Shown here in pieces: positions 43,551-53,874 of a DNA stretch of 64,000 nucleotides. The stretch is taken from the NCBI GenBank assembly GCA_002839355.1, contig PGXW01000012.1, positions 24,033-88,032 of the forward strand. The letters run 5' to 3'. The notes under the pieces were generated by a model. The model was not told the DNA's origin. It worked only from the letters and a program-made list of their open reading frames with translations, and did not search any database. The position numbers and the translations under genes are program-made. Positions within the stretch are counted from its first letter, which is position 1; every line of letters starts with the position of its first letter. Source of the stretch: Spirochaetae bacterium HGW-Spirochaetae-2. GTDB lineage: Bacteria; Spirochaetota; Spirochaetia; Sphaerochaetales; Sphaerochaetaceae.

Positions 43551-44843
43551 ATGGCACCAAAGAAAGGGTTTATGAAGGCCTCGATGGGAGGCATGGAGAC
43601 ACAAGCGGGAACCGCAGTGGCACGCACGGCACGGTTGGCGATGACGGATTTCGGCTATCTGGTGGAGAAACCCACCAAATCATCCAAGGATGTGATCACC
43701 GGCCGGAATTCCCAGGCGGGATACGATCTTGATGCGATCGATTACTCGGCAGAGATGCCGACCAATCTCACCGTGTGTCCAGCGTTGGCGATGATGCTCC
43801 ATTCCTTGATGGGAAGCATGTCCGAACCGGTCGCGGTGGGGTGCGGGATCCTCATCACCTATACCGGTGGCGAGGACTCGTGCGTGGTGGCGGCTGATGG
43901 GGATGGGAAAAGCCTCTCCGCCCGGATCGGAAACCGTGGCGAAGAGCTGCCGGATCCGGCTTTCGGAGCACAGGGGGTATTGGACCTCACCGCGCTGACA
44001 TTGGGCAATCTGATCGACACGGTCAACGGCTTCGGCGGGTACACCGCCACGCTGTTGTACGGGGATCCCGCCGCGGCTTCGGAGGTGCCGGTACCGGTCG
44101 CGTATGCCCAGGCGAAGGGACGGCCGGTCCCGCTGCATTTCACCTCGCCGGCCTCGACGGTCAAGCTGCGCATCTTCAAGCCGAACTACACGAATACCGA
44201 GAATGCGACCTTCTCCATCCAAGTGGACGGGGACGGGGACAATCGTCTGGGCAGCGGTGCGGTCGTCGACAGCGCAACGATCAGCGCGGATTTGAAGGCG
44301 AAGGCCAAGGCGAGCTGGTCCCTCATGCTCCTGAAGGTAATCGGTTCCCAGGAGCCGATCTCGCTCGGCCTGTCGGCGGACGATCTGGATGTCATGAAGT
44401 TCAACGAGGGGGAAACCCTGATCGCCGGCCAGAAGCATTGTTATGTGAAGGACGTGTCGGTGACGGTAGCGAACAACCACAGCGACGACGAGGGATATTG
44501 CCAAGGGTCGCTGATGAAGGCCACCCATGTCCGCGGTACATTTTCCGTAACCGGCAGCATGACGCTCTCGGTGGGCGAGGATGGCGCGGATCCCTCAAGC
44601 GAGAAGGAACGGAAGAAGAACCTGTCGAACGACATGACCTCGGTGCAGCTGCGGTTTGTCGGTCGCCGGATCGCGGACGGTATCCGTTCGATGATGGTCC
44701 TGGACATGCCGTATGTGCAGTACACCGACGACTCGAAGAGCGCCGGGGACAATAGCCTGGAGCAGTCGCTTTCATTCGAAGCGGTGGATCCGTCCGGGGC
44801 GGAGGACCACCTGCAGGTCCACATGGTCGGAGGGTGGGCATGA
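43551..44843 (+). CDS. Phage tail tube protein
   Basis: A 430-residue protein just upstream of the tail chaperone pair. NNHSDDEGYCQGSLMKATHV, SVTGSMTLSVGEDG and the C-terminal VQYTDDSKSAGDNSLEQSLS resemble large tail-tube (phage_tail_3-like) proteins. Longer than the usual 200-300 residues, so it may carry an inserted Ig-like domain (residues about 130-270). Stop overlaps the chaperone start. Confidence 0.75.
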   Translation: MAPKKGFMKASMGGMETQAGTAVARTARLAMTDFGYLVEKPTKSSKDVITGRNSQAGYDLDAIDYSAEMPTNLTVCPALAMMLHSLMGSMSEPVAVGCGILITYTGGEDSCVVAADGDGKSLSARIGNRGEELPDPAFGAQGVLDLTALTLGNLIDTVNGFGGYTATLLYGDPAAASEVPVPVAYAQAKGRPVPLHFTSPASTVKLRIFKPNYTNTENATFSIQVDGDGDNRLGSGAVVDSATISADLKAKAKASWSLMLLKVIGSQEPISLGLSADDLDVMKFNEGETLIAGQKHCYVKDVSVTVANNHSDDEGYCQGSLMKATHVRGTFSVTGSMTLSVGEDGADPSSEKERKKNLSNDMTSVQLRFVGRRIADGIRSMMVLDMPYVQYTDDSKSAGDNSLEQSLSFEAVDPSGAEDHLQVHMVGGWA

Positions 44844-45358
44844 AGGATTGGCAAAAACACATCAGCCGGCAGCGTATCGGTGAGAAGACCGAGCTGAAGA
44901 GCGTGGAAGGGTTCTGGGTGAAGCCACGGAAATTCTCTGTGGAGGAGAACGACCGGATCCAAGCGGCGAATATCGCCGCGCTCTCCAAGGTCAAGCGGTC
45001 CGCCCTGGCCCAGGCGACGCAGAAGCTGAGGGGACAGGCAGAGACGAATCCCGACGCGCTGGTTGTGGACCTGTTGGACGAGAAGGAGCTGGAGGCGCTC
45101 ATGGACGTCCAGTTCGCCCCGGCGGCGGAAATCGTGAAACTGCAGATACTGTATGGTGTGGCCGAGCACAACTTCTGCGAGGAGGAGAGCACCACCCATA
45201 TGGACGCGAAGTTGGTAGAGGAGATCATGCAGGCCCCTGAGATCGCCGGCGAGATAGCGTTGGTGGTGCAGCGGTTCAACGACCCTTTAGCCAAGCGGAC
45301 CTCCGGGATATCCGGGACGTCACCGGATGGGTCCACGGCGGAGCGGAGTTCGAACTAG
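44840..45358 (+). CDS. Tail assembly chaperone, short form (gpG-like)
   Basis: A 172-residue zero-frame product that binds the tape measure during tail assembly. Mostly helical, acidic. ATG at 44,840 after GGAGGG, overlapping the tube gene. The slippery sequence at codons 147-150 lets a fraction of ribosomes enter the -1 frame and make the longer protein. The residues after the slip site are Ser/Thr-rich and look like a disposable tail. Confidence 0.8.
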   Translation: MKDWQKHISRQRIGEKTELKSVEGFWVKPRKFSVEENDRIQAANIAALSKVKRSALAQATQKLRGQAETNPDALVVDLLDEKELEALMDVQFAPAAEIVKLQILYGVAEHNFCEEESTTHMDAKLVEEIMQAPEIAGEIALVVQRFNDPLAKRTSGISGTSPDGSTAERSSN

Positions 45359-45603
45359 ACGATCCCTTTCCCGACGGAAGGAATCCGGCCGACCTGCTTG
45401 AGCAGTGGGGGCCTTGGGTACGCGATTGCGTGCGCATGCTGGATGGGGAGGGAACCTACCGCACGATGTTGTACGCAGGGGGGGTGCTCGAACAGCCGGC
45501 GATCGACATGGCGGTAATGGATGTGGTGCGTTCTCGATGGAATGAGTTGCGCAACCGGGAGATGAAGGATGCCATCGAAAGTCAACATCGTCATAAACGG
45601 TAA
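44840..45603 (+). CDS. Tail assembly chaperone, frameshift form (gpGT-like)
   Basis: Predicted join of 44,840-45,289 with the -1 frame 45,289-45,603. The -1 frame is open for 104 codons, starting SQADLRDIRDVTGWVHG and continuing with LLEQWGPWVRDCVRM and SRWNELRNREMKDAIE. This is protein-like sequence with no start codon of its own near a ribosome site. The fusion is 254 residues, as expected for a G-T protein. It ends within the tape measure gene start region (overlap 35 bp). Confidence 0.8.
45283..45289 (+). promoter_or_regulatory. Programmed -1 frameshift site CCCTTTA
   Basis: C CCT TTA sits in the zero frame as X XXY YYZ, the canonical -1 slippery heptamer, at the expected place 67 bp before the zero-frame stop. 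Confidence 0.8.
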
Positions 45604-48457
45604 GAATCTCGCTTCCAAGGCCATCAAGGATGTCACCAGGGATTTGCAGGATGCCTCGTCGGCGGGAACCAGGCTGGATTCCGTATTGGGATCCATCGTA
45701 CGTATCGGGCTTGGATCTGCCTTGGTCGCCGTCGGCGCCGGTTTTACTGCCATGATGGCCTCGTTGGGGAAATCCGCTGCGTTCGAACAGACTTCGGTAC
45801 GGTTCGAGACACTCATTGGCGATGCCCAGAGTGCAAGGGAGGTGCTCGCCGAGCTGCAGGAGTTCGCGGCAAAGACCCCGTTGTCCTTCGAATCGATATC
45901 CGAAGGGGCTACACAGCTGATGGCCTTCGGTACCGAGGCCAAGGATGTCCGTACCGAGCTGAAGATGATCGGGGACCTGGCCATGGGCGATTCGAAGAAG
46001 TTCGGATTGCTCATCTCGGCGTACGGGAAGCTTCAGGCGAAGGGGAAGGCCTCGCTGCAAGAGATCAACCGGTTCACCGAGAACGGGGTACCGATCCTCG
46101 ATGCCTTGGCCAAACGTCTCGGTGTAACAACAGCCGAGGTGCAGAAGCTCATCAGCGTCGGCAAGATCGGGTTTTCCGATGTCCAGGACGCCATGGAGGA
46201 CCTCACCGGGGAAGGCGGCAAGTTCGCGGGCATGCTGGAGAAGCAGGCCGATACCCTCAACGGCAAATGGTCCACCCTCAAGGACACCCTGTCGCTGACG
46301 GCCATCAAGGTCGGGGATGCCCTGCGGCCCCTAGCCTCCTCGGTGTTGGATACGGCGATCACCAAACTGAACAACTTCATGGAGTCGGAGGCATTCGAGC
46401 GGTTCATAGGCACCACGGTCCGGTGGGCTTCGTGGGCCATGGGTGTGCTTCCGAAGATAGGTGCGATATTCTCCTTCGTCGGGGAAGTGATCGCCATCAC
46501 CGCCAGGCACGCGGGGGACGCGCTAGAGGGATTGTCCTCCATCGTGAACCAATCCCCGGTGGTACGGTTCGTCATCGAACTCGGGGGACGTGCATACGAG
46601 GCACTCAAGAAGGGATTCGAGACCGGAGACTGGTCCGATGCCCTGGGAGTCGGCGCCGACCTGTTCAGGACAGGCGTGGTGCTCGCCGTAGGCTTGCATC
46701 TACTGTCCGGGGCGACCTCGGCATTGTGGGTGGGTCTTTCCCGTGCGTTCGCATCCGCCGGATTCCTCAGTGCCGGCCGGGCAATAGGTGGTGCGGGCAC
46801 CATTGCGGCGGTAAGTGTCGCGGTCTCCTTGATTGAAGCCGCTGGAAGCGGAGATTGGAAGGCTTTCGGTACCAACATGGTCGCCGCTTTGGCGGCTGGA
46901 ATCGGTATCGGGGCCTTCACCGGATCTCCTGCCGCCGGAGCGTTGGCCTTCAACATCGTGATCAACCTGCGCCTGGGAGAAAGGTGGATCGAGGGACTCA
47001 AACGGGAGTGGGCGCCGGTATTCTCGGAGATATCTGGATGGCTCGGCCAGGTCGATATCGATGACGAAGCCAGGACACCTTTCCATGCTTGGGCAAATGC
47101 CGTCATCGGGGATTTGAGGACGATTTTTGCAACCGATGGGAACCGGGTCGGGGCGGATCTGGCCGAAGGGATCAAGGGCGGCATCGACTCGGTCGACGTG
47201 ACTGGGGGATTTTGGAGCCGGACCAAGGAATCCTTGCAGCAGGGTTGGGCCGACATGGTCTCCACGATGTCTTCGTTGTTCCAACCGGCTGGAGATCCGT
47301 CCGACACAGGTACTACCTTCGGGCAATTCGCCGCACAGGCTGCCCAAGCAGCCGCAGAAGCGGAAAAGGCAGCCAAGGAAGCCGGGGAACAGACGATCGG
47401 CGGGTTCCTGCATGGCTTGAACGAATCGGTGCGTTCGAACCGCTTCGTCCGCTGGTTGCAGGATACCTTCAACCTGGTTCCAGAGACCGCCAGGGAGACG
47501 TTGGACATCCATTCCCCCTCCAAGCTGATGGAGACGCTGGGCAACCAGACCATGGAAGGATTTCTGGAAGGAATCACGGATCCCACCTGGCGCGAGGAGG
47601 TCTTGGGAGCTTGGAGCCGCATGATGGAGACCTTGCGTGCCGATAGCGCGATCGACGTGTCGGCGACGGTCGATGGAATCACCGGGAAAGGAACGAAACC
47701 TGGCCCGAATGGGGAGACGACCGGCTTCCTGTCGAAATTCATCTCCTCCATGAAGGAACAATTCGGATCCTCCCAACTGGGAGGGCTATTCGCCGATGCC
47801 AAGGGAACCCTGGGATCGTTCATCTCCACCATTGCCGGCAGTTTGGGGACATTGGGATCCTTCCAGGCGATCCTGTCTCCGCTTTCGACCATATTCTCTG
47901 GCATGATGCAGGTCCTTTCCCCGTTGATCGACCGCATCCTTTCCCCACTGATCGGGATCCTCACCATCATCGGCAGGACGATCGGGTTCATCCTGGCACC
48001 GGTGTTCGAGCTGTTGGCCGTGGTGACCGGATATGTAGGAGATGCCTTCGTGTGGCTGTACAACACGGTCCTGCGCCCGGTGGGCAACGGATTCATCACC
48101 ATATTCAACCTGCTGTACAACGGGGTGGCGGCGGTCATAAACGGATTGGGAAAGGCCCTGAGATGGCTTGGGGTGAAGATCAATTCGATGGATTACCGCG
48201 ACCTCGAGGCCGGCCACCTGGCGGAGATCGATGCCGCCTCGCTGACGGGCGCCGCCTCGTCCTATACGGGAGGGACCTCATCCGCCTCGGGATCCTCCAC
48301 ATCGGTGAACTCGGTGCGGATCGAATACCATCAGACCATCCAGGGCAATGTCATCGGCGATGGCGGGCTGGCGGCGTTGGGCGAATATTTCGTGCGTGCG
48401 GTCGAAGCCTACATGGGCAACGGCGGATCCGTCTCGTTCGTGCAAGGTGGCCTATGA
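45569..48457 (+). CDS. Tape measure protein
   Basis: A 962-residue protein, the longest in the prophage, immediately after the tail chaperones. The N-terminus has the family opening AFEQTSVRFETLIGDAQSAR and LSFESISEGATQLMAFG. The middle holds several hydrophobic helices (residues about 280-460 and 720-840) and Ala-rich coiled coil. At about 1.5 A per residue it implies a tail near 140 nm (rule of thumb). It sets tail length and may help DNA cross the membrane. Confidence 0.92.
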   Translation: MPSKVNIVINGKNLASKAIKDVTRDLQDASSAGTRLDSVLGSIVRIGLGSALVAVGAGFTAMMASLGKSAAFEQTSVRFETLIGDAQSAREVLAELQEFAAKTPLSFESISEGATQLMAFGTEAKDVRTELKMIGDLAMGDSKKFGLLISAYGKLQAKGKASLQEINRFTENGVPILDALAKRLGVTTAEVQKLISVGKIGFSDVQDAMEDLTGEGGKFAGMLEKQADTLNGKWSTLKDTLSLTAIKVGDALRPLASSVLDTAITKLNNFMESEAFERFIGTTVRWASWAMGVLPKIGAIFSFVGEVIAITARHAGDALEGLSSIVNQSPVVRFVIELGGRAYEALKKGFETGDWSDALGVGADLFRTGVVLAVGLHLLSGATSALWVGLSRAFASAGFLSAGRAIGGAGTIAAVSVAVSLIEAAGSGDWKAFGTNMVAALAAGIGIGAFTGSPAAGALAFNIVINLRLGERWIEGLKREWAPVFSEISGWLGQVDIDDEARTPFHAWANAVIGDLRTIFATDGNRVGADLAEGIKGGIDSVDVTGGFWSRTKESLQQGWADMVSTMSSLFQPAGDPSDTGTTFGQFAAQAAQAAAEAEKAAKEAGEQTIGGFLHGLNESVRSNRFVRWLQDTFNLVPETARETLDIHSPSKLMETLGNQTMEGFLEGITDPTWREEVLGAWSRMMETLRADSAIDVSATVDGITGKGTKPGPNGETTGFLSKFISSMKEQFGSSQLGGLFADAKGTLGSFISTIAGSLGTLGSFQAILSPLSTIFSGMMQVLSPLIDRILSPLIGILTIIGRTIGFILAPVFELLAVVTGYVGDAFVWLYNTVLRPVGNGFITIFNLLYNGVAAVINGLGKALRWLGVKINSMDYRDLEAGHLAEIDAASLTGAASSYTGGTSSASGSSTSVNSVRIEYHQTIQGNVIGDGGLAALGEYFVRAVEAYMGNGGSVSFVQGGL

Positions 48458-50292
48458 GATACGCTATCCCCATGCAGCAATCCATGGTGGAGGCCTTGAA
48501 GGACCGCAACGCGCGGTACCTTAAGGTCTCAATCATCCATGCGGGTTCCCAGGTCGACATCTTTCCCCTGAAGTTCCAGTGCTCCGCGAGCACCGATTTC
48601 CAAAAGTGGACGATAATCTTGAAGAACCGCGGCGAATATGTTGAGGGCCTGTTCGCGGGAGAAAGCGTTGTCGTGTTGTTCTCCCATGACCGGCAGTCGT
48701 GGGTCCAGATGTTCACCGGATACGTGTCTCCCCAGGGCATGTCCCGGACGTTCGGATTCGTGACCGACGATGTGGTGTCCATGGAACTGGTGGACCTTAC
48801 CCGTTCGAAGGGGGTGAAGCGGTATCCATCGAAGGCCGTGTATGCCGGCCTGAAGGTCTGCGATCCTTCGGATCCGGACAATTCGATCCTGCACCGCCTC
48901 GCCTCGCAGATGGGGATAACGGCTTTGGACGTCTCTGCGATCCCGCATGTGAAGGATATCGTTGAGTTGGGGGACAACACCGTTTGGAACGAATTGAAGC
49001 TGCTGCGCGATGCGTATGCTGCGGCCATGTATTTCGACCATTTGGGACGCTTGAGGTTCCGATCCTTCCTGGATGCCGATTGGACCGGATGGGAATCCGA
49101 ATGGACCTTTGTCGCCGATCCTTCCGTGGCGGTAGGGGAAAAGGCGTCCGGGGTCCTGGGGAAGATCAAGCCGACGTACAACGAGGTGTCCTGCACCCGG
49201 GCGACCGGGAAAGTGGATGTGTATGTGCATCGCTCCACCAGGACCATATTCCGTGACACCACCGAATGGAATGCGGATCTCGGGCAGTGCCATATCGAGA
49301 TCGCACCAGGGGCGACATATCCCGGGACGGGCGTGGCGAGCCTCAATTATCAGGATCCCGATACCGGCGAGGAGTACCCGTATGCGACGGATGTCCAGGC
49401 TCCGGGTATCGGCCAGAACGACCTGTATGATATCGCATACTCCGGCGGAAGCTTGGAACTGGTTTCGTTCAACGGATCCACACCCGATACCGCCCAGGAA
49501 CCCGGTGCCAGCCAGATCATCCTCCGCAATGCCGGCAGCCAAACTTGTATCGTCACCAAACTGACAATCCGGGGCAAACCCTTCGTCCTGGAGGCAACCC
49601 AAGAGGTCCAGGAAACGGATGCCTCGGTGATCGACGAGACCGACCATGTCGATGTGGAGGTGGACGGAAAGTATGCCGCATCGGCGGTGCAGCTGGACAT
49701 GACCCTCGCGAGGCTGGTCGCCAAGGGAAAGATCCGGACACGCCACTTCGAGCTGCAGAGCACGTTCCTGCCGCATGTGCAGCGGGGAATGGGGTGTACA
49801 CTCGTCCTGCCCGGCGGGGAATCCGTCGCCTGTGAGATCGCCACCTATGCACACAAGGTGGTCGGGAATACGTTGGCCACGGCCCGTACCGACGTGGTGC
49901 TTGATGAGATCACCGCATTCATCCCTGTCTACAACCCGAGCATCGTGAACGGCAAGCCGGGGACTGTGGTCCCGAAGAAGGGGGAACAGGGGGATCCGGG
50001 AGAGGACGCCTATCAGATCCAGATACTTTCGGAGCAAGGCACCACATTCCGGATGGGGCAGGAATTCACCACCACCATGCACGCACGGGTCTGGCAGGGC
50101 AGTGAAGAGATAACCGACCTGTTTTCTGATTCGGATTTCAGATGGACCAGGACCAGCTCCGATACGCATGCGGATGAGGTGTGGAACTCGGCCCATTATT
50201 CGACAGGCTCCAAGAGCCTGGTTATCACACAAGAAGACGTGGTAGGCAGGAGCAACTTCTTCTGCGAACTGCTGCGCGAAAGGAGTAGTTGA
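48454..50292 (+). CDS. Tail tip/baseplate protein
   Basis: A 612-residue protein starting in the tape measure stop (ATGA). The first 400 residues look like a distal-tail/tail-hub protein (STDFQKWTIILKNRGEYVEG; LVDLTRSKGVKRYPSKAVY). A short Gly-Pro collagen-like joint (GKPGTVVPKKGEQGDPGEDA) leads to a C-terminal Ig-like part (FRWTRTSSDTHADEVWNS). Positional and fold-style call. Confidence 0.7.
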   Translation: MRYAIPMQQSMVEALKDRNARYLKVSIIHAGSQVDIFPLKFQCSASTDFQKWTIILKNRGEYVEGLFAGESVVVLFSHDRQSWVQMFTGYVSPQGMSRTFGFVTDDVVSMELVDLTRSKGVKRYPSKAVYAGLKVCDPSDPDNSILHRLASQMGITALDVSAIPHVKDIVELGDNTVWNELKLLRDAYAAAMYFDHLGRLRFRSFLDADWTGWESEWTFVADPSVAVGEKASGVLGKIKPTYNEVSCTRATGKVDVYVHRSTRTIFRDTTEWNADLGQCHIEIAPGATYPGTGVASLNYQDPDTGEEYPYATDVQAPGIGQNDLYDIAYSGGSLELVSFNGSTPDTAQEPGASQIILRNAGSQTCIVTKLTIRGKPFVLEATQEVQETDASVIDETDHVDVEVDGKYAASAVQLDMTLARLVAKGKIRTRHFELQSTFLPHVQRGMGCTLVLPGGESVACEIATYAHKVVGNTLATARTDVVLDEITAFIPVYNPSIVNGKPGTVVPKKGEQGDPGEDAYQIQILSEQGTTFRMGQEFTTTMHARVWQGSEEITDLFSDSDFRWTRTSSDTHADEVWNSAHYSTGSKSLVITQEDVVGRSNFFCELLRERSS

Positions 50293-51306
50293 ATGGCAGT
50301 CACTATTGGACAGATCACGATCATGGATTTCAACGACGGGGTGACCCTCACCGGGTATATCTCGAGCAACCACACCAAGAATGTGAAGTACGACGGGAAC
50401 AACGAGAGTTATACCCCGGACTTCGTTTCGGTTCCCCTGGTGCTCACACCGAGCCTGTTCGTTGCGGGTAGCGGCACCGACATCATGTCCAGCGGCACCA
50501 ACGTGCAGGCGGTGACCTGGAAGCGCAAGGCGAACAACCAGACGGGAGAGAACAACTTAAGCGCGGGGGAGAGCGTGGGAGCTTCGTTTCCCAAGGCCCT
50601 CACAGTGGCATCGCAGCCGTTCTCTTCCTCGGTCTTCAGCGTGGAGTACATCTGCACGATCGTCTACCGCGATCCGGCGACCGGATTGGATCTGACGTAC
50701 AAGAACTCGGTGACGGTCCAGAAGGTGACCGAGGGCAACAACATCGCCATCGCCGAGGTCTCGGCGGATCCGGGCTTCGCCTTCAAGAACGGACTTCCCT
50801 CCTCCATCACCCTCTCGGCCCATCTGTATCGCGGTGCGACCAAGGATACGACCAACCTCACCTATGTGTGGGAGAAGCTTGTTGCGGGCACGTGGACGGC
50901 GATCAGCGGAGCGACCGGTGCGACGTATGTGGTGACCGAGTCCATGGTGGCAAGCCTGCAGCAATTCCGGGTGAAGATCAGCGACTCGGTGGTGGGCGAT
51001 ACCTATACCAGTGATCCGGTGACGGTACTGGACTTCAACGACCCGATCCAGGTGGTTATCGAGTCGACCGGTGGTGTGGTGTTCAAGAATGGGATCGGAA
51101 CCACCACACTCAAGGCGAAACTGTTCCAGAATGGAGCGGAGATCGACGCGGGGGGCACCGGTTACACCTACACGTGGACCGTATTGAACAAGGACGGATC
51201 CGCGCGCAACTTCGCCGATGCGTCGGCCTCGAAGACGGGGAAAACAATCTCGGTTGGGACCTCGGATGTGGATGTGAAGTCCACTTTTGTATGTACGGTG
51301 AGTTGA
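50293..51306 (+). CDS. Tail protein with repeated Ig-like domains
   Basis: A 337-residue protein. It opens MAVTIGQITIMDFNDGVTLT, shared in style with the next gene (MAAAIGQITITDILDG). This suggests both attach to the tip by the same N-terminal peptide. Two or more beta-sandwich units are visible: FAFKNGLPSSITLSAHLYRG ... YVWEKL and VVFKNGIGTTTLKAKLFQNG ... YTYTWTVL. Begins directly after the previous stop. Confidence 0.65.
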   Translation: MAVTIGQITIMDFNDGVTLTGYISSNHTKNVKYDGNNESYTPDFVSVPLVLTPSLFVAGSGTDIMSSGTNVQAVTWKRKANNQTGENNLSAGESVGASFPKALTVASQPFSSSVFSVEYICTIVYRDPATGLDLTYKNSVTVQKVTEGNNIAIAEVSADPGFAFKNGLPSSITLSAHLYRGATKDTTNLTYVWEKLVAGTWTAISGATGATYVVTESMVASLQQFRVKISDSVVGDTYTSDPVTVLDFNDPIQVVIESTGGVVFKNGIGTTTLKAKLFQNGAEIDAGGTGYTYTWTVLNKDGSARNFADASASKTGKTISVGTSDVDVKSTFVCTVS

Positions 51307-51315
51307 GGAGTCGGC

Positions 51316-53229
51316 ATGGCAGCAGCGATCGGGCAGATTACAATCACGGACATCCTCGACGGTTCGCACTATGAGGATCAGTATGCCTCCAACACCTCGG
51401 AGACCACCGCTCCATCAAGCGGCTGGTCATCCAGTGTCCCGGCTCCCCAGGTCGGATATTTCATCTGGAAGAGGTCGCGTGAAGCGTACGCGGACGGAAC
51501 CTTCGGATCGTGGAACACCGCGTTCCGGGTAACGGGAGCCAAGGGATCCGCGGGAGCGACAGGACCTGCCGGACCTCAAGGAAATACAGGGGCGACCGGC
51601 CCGCAAGGTCCCGCGGGCAATCCGGGGCAACTCGGGGTATATACCGATGGAGCGACCCTCCATCTGAAGGGATTCGCCGAGGATGGCAAGCTGACACAAG
51701 GCTATGGGTATATCTATGTGGAGCAATCGAAGTTGATGGTACCACAATATTCGCAGGCGCTCACAGGGGAAGGCCAGGGTTACATCGTCTTCGATGTGGG
51801 CATCGGTGTGGTCAGGTATGCCAAGGTGGTTCCCGAATCGAATGCGATTCTTTGGAAAGACTTCAACAGCCTTGATCCGATAACTCTCGGCAACGCCTAT
51901 GTTATCGGCCTGTTCCGGGTCGATGGAGGGATAGTGAACAGCCATAGGATCATCGGTCAGATACAGGTGAGCGCATTCTATAAGGCGTACCTGATGGAGC
52001 TTCTGGCATCGGGAGACTGGGAGTCCAGCACCGTATGGGCCGAGGCTATGGGAGTGTCGCATATGTTCACCAGCATCGCCGCATTGGATATGTTCGTGGA
52101 GGCGCTGGTCGCCAACGAGGCGTTCATAGCCAGACTCGGCTCCAAGTTCATCGAGTTGAAGGACAACGGATACATAAAGTCGGAGAACTTTGCGTGGACC
52201 CCGTCAAGCAAGACCGGATTCAAGTTGACAGCGGACGGAATCATGCAGGCTGTGGCGGCAACGCTGGTCCAGGCAACCATTGACTCCACCGACGGTTCGG
52301 GGACACTGTTGAAGACGCAATATGGGGCGATCGGCGAGGCGGTCCCCTGTTCCGCTCCCTCCAGGTGGCGAGCCTCGGATTTGTGCGCGGAATTGGCTCT
52401 TGGTTCGGAGGGGACACTACTCTATGACGGTGTCTCCTACAGCTACAAGCGCATTGGAGGTGCGCATACCTTGGGCATCCTCTCCGGCAACAAGACCTGG
52501 ACATGCTGCAGGACCGGCAACTACGGCATCAGGTTGGGGGCGGTTTCCGGGCATTATTCATCGGTAGAGATAACCCACAACGGCGTCACAACCAAATATT
52601 ACTCTCCGTATGACGGTGAAAACTATTACGATGTGACTATCCATGCGGGAGACCTTGTTGTGAGCAGCATTGTGAATTCCCAGACATCGTGGGTTAGCGT
52701 TTACTTCAAGGACGAGGGGCTTGCAATATTCACGCCTGCTTCGGGAACAGGACCCTCGTTCATCCTCACAATCGGTGACAGCGGGGTCCTTGCAATCCAA
52801 AAGAGACTGGTTGTCGGTATCTGGGATTCCAACAACCATTTGGTGATGGCTCCGATGACCGGATGGAATGCCTCGGACTTGGAGACCAATATACCGAAAC
52901 CTTGCGATATCAACAGCATCATCCATCACAATGGCAACCAATACCACCTGCATAGCGTCGTGAAGACCGGCACAAGCCTCAACCTGCAGACCATCGAGGG
53001 ACCGACACTCGTGTTGTCCTCATTGGTGGATTCGGGCGATTTCGCATATACCGGATGGCACCAGATATCGGGATCCCTGCAGTATGTGACTGAAGAGAGG
53101 GGCCTGCTCACAGACAACCTGATTCCCGCGAACAGCACACGTACGGTCGGCACGGCGGCCAGCCCGTTCGGTTCGGGATATTTCCAGGCTGTCAACGCGG
53201 ACATTGTCTACGGGGCGGTGTTCAACTGA
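51316..53229 (+). CDS. Tail fibre with collagen-like repeat
   Basis: A 637-residue protein. After the tip-anchoring N-terminus comes GAKGSAGATGPAGPQG and further Gly-X-Y triplets (residues about 74-105), a trimeric collagen-like stalk. A long beta-rich body follows, ending LIPANSTRTVGTAASPFGSG, a common fibre-tip motif. Likely the host-binding fibre. GAGGAG upstream of the ATG; the stop overlaps the next gene. Confidence 0.75.
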   Translation: MAAAIGQITITDILDGSHYEDQYASNTSETTAPSSGWSSSVPAPQVGYFIWKRSREAYADGTFGSWNTAFRVTGAKGSAGATGPAGPQGNTGATGPQGPAGNPGQLGVYTDGATLHLKGFAEDGKLTQGYGYIYVEQSKLMVPQYSQALTGEGQGYIVFDVGIGVVRYAKVVPESNAILWKDFNSLDPITLGNAYVIGLFRVDGGIVNSHRIIGQIQVSAFYKAYLMELLASGDWESSTVWAEAMGVSHMFTSIAALDMFVEALVANEAFIARLGSKFIELKDNGYIKSENFAWTPSSKTGFKLTADGIMQAVAATLVQATIDSTDGSGTLLKTQYGAIGEAVPCSAPSRWRASDLCAELALGSEGTLLYDGVSYSYKRIGGAHTLGILSGNKTWTCCRTGNYGIRLGAVSGHYSSVEITHNGVTTKYYSPYDGENYYDVTIHAGDLVVSSIVNSQTSWVSVYFKDEGLAIFTPASGTGPSFILTIGDSGVLAIQKRLVVGIWDSNNHLVMAPMTGWNASDLETNIPKPCDINSIIHHNGNQYHLHSVVKTGTSLNLQTIEGPTLVLSSLVDSGDFAYTGWHQISGSLQYVTEERGLLTDNLIPANSTRTVGTAASPFGSGYFQAVNADIVYGAVFN

Positions 53230-53864
53230 TGGCTACGGCAGGCGATTCGATAAACAAGGCCAACCTGGGCACGGACTTGGTGTATACGTGGGGAAATTAC
53301 AGTTGGTATGGAGCCGATTACTTCACCTACATATTTGCCAACAGCCTGTGGGTGAGGCATTACTCCGGGACCCCGAGCAGCATATTCAAGGCGAATCCAT
53401 CCGTCAATGTTGAATTCTGGCGGTATTCGATATCCCAGCAGGCGTGGGTATTCCTACATTCCTACACGGACGGTAGGGACACCAGCACCGCCTACAGGGT
53501 CCGTTGTCCATACAATCCGGTGGTCGATGGAATAGGCCCATCGCTGCGGTATTCATACGATGGTTCCGACTCGTATCTGTTTTGCCTCAAGCACCGGTTG
53601 ACCGCAGGGGAACACAACAGGACCCATCTGCGGGTAAACGTCTACAGCATTGGGGCAGACACCACGTATGACGAGACGGTCAAGGGGAGGTTGGTGTATG
53701 GGAGGAGTGAGGACAAAGCTTTCGAGCCCCAAATCGCCACACCGATGTCCAACTATTCCTTGACCCAGAGTTGGCTCACTACGGAGGGAAGGCGGGGATC
53801 GCCGATAACACCGGGCGATATAAAAAGGATGACGAGTGTGAAATCCGCGATTTCATTCACTTGA
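53229..53864 (+). CDS. Tail fibre-associated protein, aromatic-rich
   Basis: A 211-residue protein translationally coupled to the fibre (TGATG). Rich in Tyr/Trp/Ser (YTWGNYSWYGADYFTYIF), which suits a carbohydrate-binding or fibre-tip protein. No lysozyme motif is visible. Function is inferred from position only. Confidence 0.5.
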   Translation: MATAGDSINKANLGTDLVYTWGNYSWYGADYFTYIFANSLWVRHYSGTPSSIFKANPSVNVEFWRYSISQQAWVFLHSYTDGRDTSTAYRVRCPYNPVVDGIGPSLRYSYDGSDSYLFCLKHRLTAGEHNRTHLRVNVYSIGADTTYDETVKGRLVYGRSEDKAFEPQIATPMSNYSLTQSWLTTEGRRGSPITPGDIKRMTSVKSAISFT

Positions 53865-53874
53865 GGAGGTTCGG

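Noticed and set aside
46033..48183. A 716-codon minus-strand frame opposite the tape measure gene
   Set aside because: The Ser/Pro/Thr-rich, low-complexity translation mirrors the tape measure codons and has no domain.
53229..53864. Calling the 211-residue fibre-associated protein an endolysin
   Set aside because: No muramidase, amidase or peptidase motif is visible; only its position would support it.
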